Source: an uncultured Bacilli bacterium (GTDB lineage: Bacteria > Bacillota_I > Bacilli_A > RF39 > UBA660). Taken from it: a stretch of 64,000 bases of DNA. Shown piece after piece: positions 18,768 to 28,024 of the stretch. The position numbers were made by a program, and so were the translations under genes. The stretch covers positions 1-64,000 of the forward strand of contig CASPWD010000008.1 in NCBI GenBank assembly GCA_949425635.1, in the 5' to 3' direction. Position 1 is the first letter of the stretch; the number at the start of each line of letters is the position of its first letter. The notes beneath the pieces are model-generated. The model made no database searches, was not told the origin of the DNA, and saw only the letters and a program-made list of their open reading frames with translations.

Positions 18768-19415
18768 TTAAGGTAATTGTATTGTATGAAAATCATACTC
18801 TTTTCCAGTATTTCGTTCATATATAGTAAGCATATAATAAGTTGTTCCACAGTCATCTTGGTAGTTATCACAAAAGTATCCATATCCTGCTGCTTTATAT
18901 TTATCTCCCATTTGAGTGCATTCTCCAAAAGAAGAAAAATCTGCTCGTACAAAACTCATATCAAAATTTTTAGGAGTACAACTAGGTACTACTGGTTGTG
19001 GTTCTTCTTTTTTTGGTGGTTCTTGTACTGGCGTTTCCTTTTTAGGAACAGTTTCTGTTTTATTATTATTTTGATTATTGGTATTTTTATTATTAGAGTT
19101 ATTTGTTACATTGTTAGAACTTTGATTTGAAGAACTATTATTATCTGTTTTTGGAGTGTTATCAACTTTAGATTCATTATCTTTATTGATACTTTCTTCT
19201 CCCTTTTCTTCTACTTTTGATTCTTCATCTTTCTTATCATCATTTGATTTACTTTCTTGTTGCTTATCTACATTCAATGTCTTTTTATTTTCTTCTTTTG
19301 TTTTATCTTTAAACGAACTATGTTGTGTTACATAATAAGTACTAACACCAATAACTAATAATATAATTACACCTAAAAATATAGATTTTAAAGGTACTTT
19401 CTTTTTCTCTCTCAT
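18768..19415 (-). CDS. Secreted/anchored protein with N/K/S/E low-complexity linker
   Basis: N-terminal TM; NNSSSNQSSNNVTNNSNNKNTNNQNNNK; C-terminal Cys-containing domain. Confidence 0.6.
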   Translation of the reverse strand: MREKKKVPLKSIFLGVIILLVIGVSTYYVTQHSSFKDKTKEENKKTLNVDKQQESKSNDDKKDEESKVEEKGEESINKDNESKVDNTPKTDNNSSSNQSSNNVTNNSNNKNTNNQNNNKTETVPKKETPVQEPPKKEEPQPVVPSCTPKNFDMSFVRADFSSFGECTQMGDKYKAAGYGYFCDNYQDDCGTTYYMLTIYERNTGKEYDFHTIQLP

Positions 19416-19608
19416 TACTCATCAACTCCTATCATAAACTCGCTTATATGGTGTTTAAATAAGCAAATAATGAGTTTATCTCTTTATATATTTATCACTT
19501 AAAAAAAGAAATTTTGCAAGAGTTTTTTTGCAATTTTTTTAAATTTATGGGATTTTTAAAATAGTTTTCATGTTTTCCTCCTTCCATTAAGGAGAAATGG
19601 TAAAATAT

Positions 19609-20082
19609 TTATTTATATTCAATGATATTAAAAGCTAAGGCAAATCGTGCAATACTACTATTCTTTGCATCTTCAAATGTCTTTCTAGTAGCATTAAATT
19701 TTTCTTTCACAGAGTTTTCTGATCTATTACATAATAAGCAATCATTGATATAAGCAATTTCTATCTTTGACATTGTTTCATATAATTTACTTAAATGATA
19801 ATTGAACTCATTATATTCTTGTTCAGAATCTAACTTATATTCCACTGCATTACCCACCTTATCAGATACATTATTAGTAAATGCTTCTAATCTTGGCTGA
19901 TAATCTGGAGTTAATCTTAAATGATACCCATTTATAAAGACATTTCTTGCTTTTTTTAATTTTCTTATTCTTTCAAGAACATTATTAAAAGTTGCTTCCA
20001 TGTCAAACTCTTTTAATTCTTCTGGACTTAAAATAAATTCATCAATATACTCTTCGCTTTTTACATCATTTTCAATAATCAT
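19609..20082 (-). CDS. ArpU/MG284-like small regulatory protein (start trimmed to MIIENDVKSEEY)
   Basis: EIAYINDCLLCNRSENSVKEKFNATRKTFEDAKNSSIARFALAFN; leader terminator lies inside the longer ORF call. Confidence 0.45.
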   Translation of the reverse strand: MIIENDVKSEEYIDEFILSPEELKEFDMEATFNNVLERIRKLKKARNVFINGYHLRLTPDYQPRLEAFTNNVSDKVGNAVEYKLDSEQEYNEFNYHLSKLYETMSKIEIAYINDCLLCNRSENSVKEKFNATRKTFEDAKNSSIARFALAFNIIEYK

Positions 20083-20100
20083 ATCAAACCATTCCTCCCA

Positions 20101-20136
20101 TAAAAAAAGAGAAGATTTCCAAAATGATTCTTCTCT
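20101..20136 (-). terminator. Leader intrinsic terminator (putative attenuator) upstream of 20082
   Basis: AGAGAAGA-N13-TCTTCTCT followed by T-run on minus strand. Confidence 0.7.
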
Positions 20137-20297
20137 ACAAAATGAAAGAATTAAAAAAAGAAGGTTTCCCTCCTCGCATAATTTTTTCATTTTACCATAT
20201 TATAGCACTTGACAAATTCAATTCAATAGAATCATATGTTTAATTCATGTCATATTGTGCTTTTTTCATGTTGTTTTATGTTTTTACTTAATTTTGC

Positions 20298-20762
20298 CTA
20301 TGCAACAGCCACAAAAGTTCTTTCCAAAGTTTCATCAACAGTTTCTGACAAAAGATTAAATTTCAAAGCAACCTTAACATAGCAACTCTTTTTAATTACA
20401 AAATAAGTTTTGTATGTTTTTCTAACTCGATCACAAAGTTCTTTATCAGTTTCTCTATCTTCAATACTATATTGAAATACCTTTAATTCATCATCAGTAA
20501 AGGTAGTTTTAAGATTATCTATTTTTCTTTCAAACTCTTTTAAATACTTGACATAAGATTCTCTTTTTAAAACCGATTTCAATTCTTCACTTGAATTATT
20601 GAATTTGCTTTTACTATTATTTATAGTACTTGTACCTTCTATCATATGTTCTTTAACCAAACTACATATGAAATTATAATCATCAAATAATTCAAAAACT
20701 GCTTTACTTAAAACTTTCATATCAAAGTTATCTAGATACTTCTTTGAAATAAGTGCTTTCAT
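20298..20762 (-). CDS. ArpU/MG284-like small regulatory protein
   Basis: FTDDELKVFQYSIEDRETDKELCDRVRKTYKTYFVIKKSCYVKVALKFNL; similar C-terminal layout to the 19609 gene. Confidence 0.4.
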   Translation of the reverse strand: MKALISKKYLDNFDMKVLSKAVFELFDDYNFICSLVKEHMIEGTSTINNSKSKFNNSSEELKSVLKRESYVKYLKEFERKIDNLKTTFTDDELKVFQYSIEDRETDKELCDRVRKTYKTYFVIKKSCYVKVALKFNLLSETVDETLERTFVAVA

Positions 20763-20785
20763 ATTTATCCACCTCTAATCTCTTC

Positions 20786-20823
20786 AAAAAAGAGAAAACA
20801 CTATGTTCTAGTAATTTTCTCTT
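20786..20823 (-). terminator. Leader intrinsic terminator (putative attenuator) upstream of 20762
   Basis: AAGAGAAAA-N16-TTTTCTCTT followed by T-run on minus strand. Confidence 0.65.
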
Positions 20824-20949
20824 GATGTTGAAAGATATAAATTTGAAAGCATTACCAGAACCCCAAAACTGCTAATTACTACATAATTTATATTAAAAGA
20901 TAATATAAATAATTGTAGTATATAATACAACTTTTCCAAAAAATGTCAA

Positions 20950-20982
20950 GCATTTTTGCATATGAGATTGCATTTTTGCATA
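20950..20982. promoter_or_regulatory. Paired operator-like motif GCATTTTTGCATA (20950-20962, 20970-20982)
   Basis: Two exact 13-bp copies spaced 20 bp; same motif family at 23871 and 24851-24881. Confidence 0.6.
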
Positions 20983-20993
20983 CACAAAGGTAA

Positions 20994-21026
20994 AAAAATA
21001 AGACTTCATTTGATGAAAAGTCCTAT
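20994..21026 (-). terminator. Terminator after the MazG-NUDIX gene
   Basis: AGGACTTTTCATCAAATGAAGTCTTATTTTTTTA on minus strand. Confidence 0.6.
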
Positions 21027-21123
21027 TAATAACATTTTAACATGGTATTTTTGGAATGACAACAACCAAAATATAGTCATATTTATAGGTAAAAATATTG
21101 GAATATTTCTTCCAGTATTAGTA

Positions 21124-22668
21124 TTAGAATAATCTACTGAAAAAGCTAACTTTACCCATATTCAAAAATTTATCTTCATAGCATTTATTGATTATATCTT
21201 GATTTGTATTATTTTCGACCAATTCACATATCTCATTAAAATATTTGCTTGTTCCCCTTTTACTGCTAAATTCTTTTTTTAACAATTGTGGAATTGGTTT
21301 ATGATTGATAATCGCTAATAAACTTACAATATAATTATCAGTATTTCTATCAGTATTAACTAATTGTACTGAATATTTAATATTATCTTTCTTATAATCT
21401 TTTGAATTACATACTTTACCCTCATCAAAATAAAAATCTTCTGGTTTTCTTTTCTTCTGATGATTTGTTGTACGATAAAGCTTCCTAATTTTCCTTTGCA
21501 TAATCCCTTTACCCCTTTTTAAATTTAATTTTGTTAGTAATGATATATATAATCCATTTTTTATATATGCTTGATCTAAATCATTGATACTAATTACTAT
21601 ATCATTTTCTTCTGAATCTTTTCCTTTTATATTCTTTACCTTATAAATTAATAATTTAATTAAATCACTTATATCTAATTCTACGAATGAGATGACCTCA
21701 GATGTATCAAAATTAGTAAAATCATTTACTTGAATATTTAAATCTAAACTATAATAATATTGAAATTCTTTGATTTTATAATCTTTTGAAACAATTTTAT
21801 CGCATTTTCTCTTTTCTAAAAATATCAAATCTTCATAATCTACACTAAAACCTGTTTCTTCCTTTATTTCTCTAATCCCATTTTGCAATGTTTCTCCAGA
21901 AATAAGATGTCCCCCTGCAGTAATTTCTAAAAGTGGTTTCTTATTTATTTTATTATGGTTTGGATTTTTTAATTGCATAAATACTTTATGACTTTTACTA
22001 TTATAAATTAAGCAGCCAAATACCTTATGCCAATAACCTAATTTGTGAGCTTTATCTTTTTCACAATATCCAAGTAAATTTTCATCTTTATCATAAATGT
22101 CTATATATTCATTTACTTTGTTATTCCCTTTTCTAAATCTATCTAAAAAGCCATTAGCATCTTTTAACATATCTTCAAACTCTTTAACCATATTTAATTT
22201 ATAGTCTTTAGAAATATTATAAGTGATAATAAACAATTTAAACAAACGATCCTTCACAAAATCATAACTAGAATCAAAGCCATCTCTACTCTTTTTAAAG
22301 CGACACTCGTTAATTTCCATAACTGCTTCAGTTAGTTGTCCCAGTAAAATTGTAATACCATTTATATTATCATATTTAAAATCCTTATAATCTTTTATAT
22401 CATACATATTGATATTCATTATTTTTGCTAAATTGATAAGTTGTAATAATACATCAGATAACTCATCTCCTAAATTATCAATTTTTCTTTTAGATTCATT
22501 TATATCTTCATTAGCAAATAAAACATTGTAAACATGACCTAATTGAACATATAACTCATTAAGATAATCTCTAGGATTCCACTCTTTATTTTTGGTAATA
22601 TCAAAATCACTTACTAATTTTAAAGCAGATTTATAATGTGTATCTAAAAATTTAATAATATCTTTCAT
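21124..22668 (-). CDS. MazG-like + NUDIX hydrolase fusion with extra C-terminal domain
   Basis: LGDELSDVLLQLINLAKI (MazG-like) and AGGHLISGETLQNGIREIKEETGF (Nudix-like box). Confidence 0.75.
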   Translation of the reverse strand: MKDIIKFLDTHYKSALKLVSDFDITKNKEWNPRDYLNELYVQLGHVYNVLFANEDINESKRKIDNLGDELSDVLLQLINLAKIMNINMYDIKDYKDFKYDNINGITILLGQLTEAVMEINECRFKKSRDGFDSSYDFVKDRLFKLFIITYNISKDYKLNMVKEFEDMLKDANGFLDRFRKGNNKVNEYIDIYDKDENLLGYCEKDKAHKLGYWHKVFGCLIYNSKSHKVFMQLKNPNHNKINKKPLLEITAGGHLISGETLQNGIREIKEETGFSVDYEDLIFLEKRKCDKIVSKDYKIKEFQYYYSLDLNIQVNDFTNFDTSEVISFVELDISDLIKLLIYKVKNIKGKDSEENDIVISINDLDQAYIKNGLYISLLTKLNLKRGKGIMQRKIRKLYRTTNHQKKRKPEDFYFDEGKVCNSKDYKKDNIKYSVQLVNTDRNTDNYIVSLLAIINHKPIPQLLKKEFSSKRGTSKYFNEICELVENNTNQDIINKCYEDKFLNMGKVSFFSRLF

Positions 22669-23798
22669 TATCTTACACCTACTTTCAATACTAAAGGTCT
22701 AGCACCATTTAAAGTTGAATTATAAGTATTGGGAACAATATTATTTGTTGAAATATATACCTTTACTCCTAATTTATAAGATAAATAAGAAGCATCACTT
22801 ATTTTTAAATCTATATTTTTAAGTTCTAAACTTCCATATTCATCAAAAATAAAGCTTACATTTGAAACATCAAAATCTAATTTTTCCAATAAGTTTTTAC
22901 ATTGATTTATAGTTTTTTGTTGATTTAATAATTTATGTGCCATCATGCAACGCTTTCTTTGTTCCTCATTACAATGATTATAATTCTTACATTCAAATGT
23001 CCCATAGTATTGTGAAGATGGTCTTTTCAATTTTGCATTTAATCCACAAGTATTTGTTTGAAAAGTTTGTTGCTTATGCGAATATGAGTTATTAAAATAA
23101 TTCCAAGCACTTTCAGGCCAAACACTATTTGCTTTTAGTGCTTGTTCTTTATTTTCTTTAATTTCTTCCCAACATCCTATTTTATCAATAAAAGTTTCAA
23201 TTAAAGCAAGACCAGTAGTTACTGATACATCAGTATATTGATTTACAAAATCCAGTATTTCCTGAATCTTTTTAGGATCAGAATTTTGTGGTAAAAATGG
23301 TCTAAAATAGTGAATTGCATCTATATTATTTTTAATTAATATTCTAAAATTTTCTTTTAAAATCTCTTCTGATATTGCAGGTTCTATTTCCTTTCCTAGT
23401 CCTGAATAACTTATATAGAAAACTATATTTTGTCCTTTTGATTTCATTTGTTTTACTAAATCAATAACATTATCTGTTATTCTACATTTTGTAATAATCA
23501 CTAAATCATTTTTTATATTAAGTCTGCTAATCTCTCTCAACAATTCCATTAAATAACTAATAGTGTTTTCATTTAAAAAAGCATCAGTATTGGGTAATAG
23601 ACAAACTGGAATATCTAAATCATAATACTTATAATCCAATAATTGCTTTACTGCTTCTTTTGGTGTTGCCAAAATCTTTGGTTCATGACAATTATCATTT
23701 GTTGCTTGTAATAAACAATATTTACAATTATTAGTACATCCTACAATAGAATTAATTGCTAACCAACTTGAATGCATTTCAATTACTTGCATATACAC
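22668..23798 (-). CDS. Radical SAM protein
   Basis: CTNNCKYC (CxxxCxxC) near N-terminus; additional C-terminal cysteines CGLNAKLKRPSSQYYGTFECKNYNHCNEEQRKRC. Confidence 0.85.
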   Translation of the reverse strand: MYMQVIEMHSSWLAINSIVGCTNNCKYCLLQATNDNCHEPKILATPKEAVKQLLDYKYYDLDIPVCLLPNTDAFLNENTISYLMELLREISRLNIKNDLVIITKCRITDNVIDLVKQMKSKGQNIVFYISYSGLGKEIEPAISEEILKENFRILIKNNIDAIHYFRPFLPQNSDPKKIQEILDFVNQYTDVSVTTGLALIETFIDKIGCWEEIKENKEQALKANSVWPESAWNYFNNSYSHKQQTFQTNTCGLNAKLKRPSSQYYGTFECKNYNHCNEEQRKRCMMAHKLLNQQKTINQCKNLLEKLDFDVSNVSFIFDEYGSLELKNIDLKISDASYLSYKLGVKVYISTNNIVPNTYNSTLNGARPLVLKVGVR

Positions 23799-23870
23799 AC
23801 CTCGCTTTTAATGGAGTATATAATAGCACAAAGAAAACAATAAATCGTTATGAAATTTTACAAATGAATT

Positions 23871-23882
23871 TGCAAAAATGCA
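23871..23882. promoter_or_regulatory. Operator-like motif TGCAAAAATGCA upstream of the radical SAM gene
   Basis: Matches the motif seen upstream of the LysR-type gene and at 20950-20982. Confidence 0.55.
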
Positions 23883-23891
23883 AACAAAAAA

Positions 23892-23906
23892 GGTGTTATT
23901 AAACAC
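23892..23906 (-). terminator. Terminator of LysR-type gene
   Basis: GGTGTT-N3-AACACC + T-run on minus strand. Confidence 0.6.
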
Positions 23907-23916
23907 CCTATATAAA

Positions 23917-24789
23917 TTATTTAAAAAGATTCAAAAATTCTTTAGCAGATGGAGATAAATTTCCATTGATATATGAAATAGAAATCTCTTTATCTAATTC
24001 TATATCCAAATAATTTAATTCAGAATCTTTTATATATTTTTTTGGTAATAATGCATACCCTAAACCTGATATAGCATAGTCATAAGCAGTATCATAATTT
24101 GAAACTTCTAAAGACAAGTTTTTCTTAATTTTATTTTCACTTAATAATTGTTCAAATTTCATTCGATCCTGTCTATCACTAATCGGTAATATTAAAGGAA
24201 GATTATTCAATTGTTCAATAGTATTTAATTCAGTTTCAAAGTGATTAGAAGAGTATGCTATACAATATTTTTCAATACTTATACTTTTAGATTTTATATC
24301 ACTACTTGATTTTAAATCCCAATATTTTTCATCGATAACAAAGTCAATATAATATTTAGATAGCTTATCAAATAAATCTTTTGTTTCTCCTTCTACTATC
24401 TTTATGATAACATCTGGATATTTACTTTTAAATTTTTTTACTTTTTCAGTTAGTATATCTTTCTCAATATCTTTTAAAACTCCAATTGATAATTTTCCAG
24501 TATTTAAAGATTTACCTTGAATATAATTTTTTTCAGTAAAAAGTATAGTATTATATGCTTTTTCATAACCATCAAAAAGAGTTTTTCCATCTTCAGTTAA
24601 TTCAATAATATTTTTAGAATTTCTTTTTACTAACTTTGTTTCCATAGTATCTTCTAATTGCTTTATGTGTCTTGATACATTGGTATAATCAATATTTAAT
24701 TTACTTGCTGCTTCTTTATAATCTTTTGATTGTCCTACTACTACAAAAGTTCGTATGTAGTCTAAATTCATGGACTGCGTTTTTAACAT
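23917..24789 (-). CDS. LysR-family transcriptional regulator
   Basis: LDYIRTFVVVGQSKDYKEAASKLNIDYTNVSRHIKQLEDTMETKLVKR HTH; substrate-binding domain. Confidence 0.92.
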   Translation of the reverse strand: MLKTQSMNLDYIRTFVVVGQSKDYKEAASKLNIDYTNVSRHIKQLEDTMETKLVKRNSKNIIELTEDGKTLFDGYEKAYNTILFTEKNYIQGKSLNTGKLSIGVLKDIEKDILTEKVKKFKSKYPDVIIKIVEGETKDLFDKLSKYYIDFVIDEKYWDLKSSSDIKSKSISIEKYCIAYSSNHFETELNTIEQLNNLPLILPISDRQDRMKFEQLLSENKIKKNLSLEVSNYDTAYDYAISGLGYALLPKKYIKDSELNYLDIELDKEISISYINGNLSPSAKEFLNLFK

Positions 24790-24850
24790 ACTGCTTCCCC
24801 CTAATTGCCCTATATACTATAACAATTAAAGGAAAAAGTCAACGAAAATA

Positions 24851-24881
24851 TGCAAAATTGCAATAAAAATGCAAAATTGCA
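24851..24881. promoter_or_regulatory. Paired palindromes TGCAAAATTGCA (24851-24862, 24870-24881) upstream of the LysR-type gene
   Basis: Two exact copies, 19-bp spacing, about 60 bp upstream of start. Confidence 0.65.
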
Positions 24882-24930
24882 TATAGAAAGATATAAAAAA
24901 GCAAGGTAACTGCTCGATAAATGTAATTTA

Positions 24931-25338
24931 TCAATTTGTTGACTCAAATTCTTTATCCCAATCTACATAACCATCATCTGTATAATTCTTGCAACTAATC
25001 ATTATATCCCAATCCCATGTTCCAACTTCAATACATTTTGTTTTAATATATGCCTTGCAATATGATTTTTTATCTATATCTAAAAATTTTTCTTTATCCA
25101 TGCCTCCATTATATACAAGATCACGATGAGTTATTAAAGGAGTCCCATCTTCTGGATAACACTTTGGGGCTATAACATACATATATCTTTTTAATTCAGT
25201 ATCTATATCTTTTCTTATTTCTTCATATCTTTTTTGATTTTGCTCTTCTATTTTATGATTCTTAATATTAACAAATAATATACTTCCAATTATAATAATG
25301 AATACCAACAAAACTATTATAATTATTTTTTTCTTCAT
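24931..25338 (-). CDS. Membrane-anchored hypothetical protein
   Basis: N-terminal TM MKKKIIIIVLLVFIIIIGSILF. Confidence 0.55.
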   Translation of the reverse strand: MKKKIIIIVLLVFIIIIGSILFVNIKNHKIEEQNQKRYEEIRKDIDTELKRYMYVIAPKCYPEDGTPLITHRDLVYNGGMDKEKFLDIDKKSYCKAYIKTKCIEVGTWDWDIMISCKNYTDDGYVDWDKEFESTN

Positions 25339-25361
25339 ATTTTACTCACTTTCAACAATAT

Positions 25362-26489
25362 CTAATTACTTTCCAAATTCCAATTCAATCCATTATCATT
25401 ACTAATAAATATCAAACTTTTATTTTCATATCCATCTTTATTTGAATTTATTTGATATACCGAACATTTTATTTTCAAAATATTGTTTTCATAATATGGA
25501 AGTTCTTCTATACTAATATAATCAACATTTTCATTTGTATATTTAAAATTAGAAGATGTAAATGTTTTCCCACTGTCATTAGTGATATATAAACCAGTTT
25601 TTCTATTATCTAAATAAATCTCACCAGTATTAACTGCAAATCCTAAATTTTCATTTATAAAGCCAAATTTTGCTTCATTACTTACTTGAATTACATCATC
25701 AGATACTACATAATAATTTTTACCATTATCTTTACTTCTCAAAACATGAACTAACATATTTTGACCTAATACATTGTCAACTTTACTAAATCTTAATATT
25801 GTTTTATTAAATTTCTTTTCATATAATATTTCTTCATTTTCAGGCAATAAATAATTATCACTATCATCAAATTTATCTGTTTTATCAATATCTATATTAT
25901 AGTTGTTTTTATCTATTATTTGCCCATCTTTGTCCTTAATATATGTTTCACTTCTTTTTGATTTTATCTTTCCTTTATTATCATAATATGTATATTCGAC
26001 TCCATCAGCAGCATTTGGATTCACGAAAGGATCAAATCCACCTTTGCCAAAATCACCATGTACTTTTACCTTTGTCCCCATTAACAAAAATCCATAGTAA
26101 TCATAATAATCAACATCAACATGAAGAAATGAAGAAACAACTGCTACATACTTTTTATCATCTAACACTGTTGTATGTTCAGGTTTATAACTAAAAATTG
26201 CAATAAACCCTACAATGGGTAAAGAAATTAAAATAAGTATAATTATAGGTATAGTTCCTAACAATGATAAAATTATAGTTCTCTTTTTATTATCAGAAGA
26301 TAGATATATCTGTTGGAATATACCAACAATAAATCCAATAACAGATATTAAAATTATAAAGATAATAACCCATAATCTAAATCTCACATTCATTAGATAT
26401 AATATAAAATTAATTAGTATGTTTATACCTACAAAAATTAAATCACAAATAAGTATATTCCTTTTTATTTTATTAAATATTTTTCTCAT
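25362..26489 (-). CDS. Membrane protein with BNR/Asp-box-like repeats
   Basis: Three N-terminal TM segments; ITNDSGKTF and ISNDNGLNW motifs. Confidence 0.55.
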   Translation of the reverse strand: MRKIFNKIKRNILICDLIFVGINILINFILYLMNVRFRLWVIIFIILISVIGFIVGIFQQIYLSSDNKKRTIILSLLGTIPIIILILISLPIVGFIAIFSYKPEHTTVLDDKKYVAVVSSFLHVDVDYYDYYGFLLMGTKVKVHGDFGKGGFDPFVNPNAADGVEYTYYDNKGKIKSKRSETYIKDKDGQIIDKNNYNIDIDKTDKFDDSDNYLLPENEEILYEKKFNKTILRFSKVDNVLGQNMLVHVLRSKDNGKNYYVVSDDVIQVSNEAKFGFINENLGFAVNTGEIYLDNRKTGLYITNDSGKTFTSSNFKYTNENVDYISIEELPYYENNILKIKCSVYQINSNKDGYENKSLIFISNDNGLNWNLESN

Positions 26490-26500
26490 AATCCATCACC

Positions 26501-27523
26501 TTATTTTAAAGTAATACCTTTTTCATAGTCTTTGAGATAATTTTCTCTTAATATTAATTTTTGTTCTTTTATAACAAATGTTGATACACTTGGAATTTCT
26601 ACACTATTTTCATGTTCTATAATTTCAGTTCTATAATAAATCAGTTCATTGTTTATTATTTCAAATGTTCCAGATGATTTTTCAATTACTTTTTTGTTTT
26701 TTCCATCATCATAATAAATACTTAAAGTAGCAACCCAATCATTCTTATTATCACTTATTTTTAAACTAGGAAGAAAATATATTGCTAAATTTGAATCTTC
26801 AGTATACAAAGTACGAAATGTATTTAATGTTCCTAATCTTTTAGAATATTCTTTTATTTGCCACTCATTACAATAATTCCCATTTCTAATGTTATAAGAT
26901 ATGGTACTGTAAATTATGTTACCTTTAACATCATAATCAATAATAGTAATATTTGCATCAGAATCATAAAAATATGTAGTATTATTACAAGAAATATGTT
27001 CTAAAGTATTTACATAACTTTTCAATTCGCTTTTTAAAACACTTTTACCTCTAAAATTCTTATAAGAATAACTATTCTCATTATTTTTCGTTAAGAACGA
27101 AAATTTAGGAATACCTAGATTAATTATTTTATTTTCAGTATGTGTATATCTTGGATGTTCAATATTATAGCCAAAAGGTATAAGTTTAAAAAATATAATA
27201 CAACTAACAAAAATTATGGGTAATATATATATTATTTTTTTATTTAATTCTTTTTTTATTTTATTTCTTTCATCATTTAAGATTTTTTCAATATCTATGC
27301 TATTCTTTTTTTCTACTTGTAAAATACTATAAATATCTGTATCTAATTCATCTGCCAATTTTTCAAGAATAGTAATATCTGGTAAACTTAATCCTCGCTC
27401 CCATTTACTAACTGCCTTGTCAGTTACAAATAACTTATTGCCAAGTTCTGCTTGAGTTAATTTCTTTTCTTTTCTAAGAGATGCAATATATTTTCCAATT
27501 TTATTATTATCCATGCCTCTCAC
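26501..27523 (-). CDS. Membrane-anchored XRE-family regulator
   Basis: IGKYIASLRKEKKLTQAELGNKLFVTDKAVSKWERGLSLPD HTH; TM ~aa 95-115. Confidence 0.75.
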   Translation of the reverse strand: MRGMDNNKIGKYIASLRKEKKLTQAELGNKLFVTDKAVSKWERGLSLPDITILEKLADELDTDIYSILQVEKKNSIDIEKILNDERNKIKKELNKKIIYILPIIFVSCIIFFKLIPFGYNIEHPRYTHTENKIINLGIPKFSFLTKNNENSYSYKNFRGKSVLKSELKSYVNTLEHISCNNTTYFYDSDANITIIDYDVKGNIIYSTISYNIRNGNYCNEWQIKEYSKRLGTLNTFRTLYTEDSNLAIYFLPSLKISDNKNDWVATLSIYYDDGKNKKVIEKSSGTFEIINNELIYYRTEIIEHENSVEIPSVSTFVIKEQKLILRENYLKDYEKGITLK

Positions 27524-27654
27524 CTCAAATCCATTATACTATAAAAAAATTAATATAGTCTCGACTGTTAGTTTAGTTGATAAATTACTATTTAGCGATT
27601 AGTTTTATATTTATATTATATCACTTTATCTATTACTTTCATATAACTTAACCA

Positions 27655-27682
27655 AAAAACACCTCTAAATCAAAGAGATGTT
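27655..27682 (-). terminator. Intrinsic terminator
   Basis: AACATCTCTTTGATTTAGAGGTGTTTTTT on minus strand. Confidence 0.65.
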
Positions 27683-27699
27683 TATAAATATTAAATCAT

Positions 27700-27993
27700 T
27701 TAAGATAATCCCACTAAATCTGCATAATCATTATATTCTTCCATAAGAATACCAAAAGTTTTTTCAAGTTCTATTTCTAATTGTTTTCCTTTTTCCTCCC
27801 ATTCCTTATGACTTTTTTTAAATATCTTAAATGGTTCATTTTCTTCATGCTCTATTATTTCTCTTTGTAATCTTTTACATTTAAGCTCATAAAGGCTAAT
27901 AAATGTTTTTGTATTTTCATATATGAATTTATAAAAAGCATTAAATATTTGATTAAATGCCTCTTCAGTTGTATTTTCTTGTTTATTTTTCAT
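27700..27993 (-). CDS. Small coiled-coil hypothetical protein
   Basis: ORF track; co-directional with the two genes upstream. Confidence 0.5.
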   Translation of the reverse strand: MKNKQENTTEEAFNQIFNAFYKFIYENTKTFISLYELKCKRLQREIIEHEENEPFKIFKKSHKEWEEKGKQLEIELEKTFGILMEEYNDYADLVGLS

Positions 27994-28024
27994 TTAAATT
28001 CCCCTTTTCTTTTACATCATTTAT

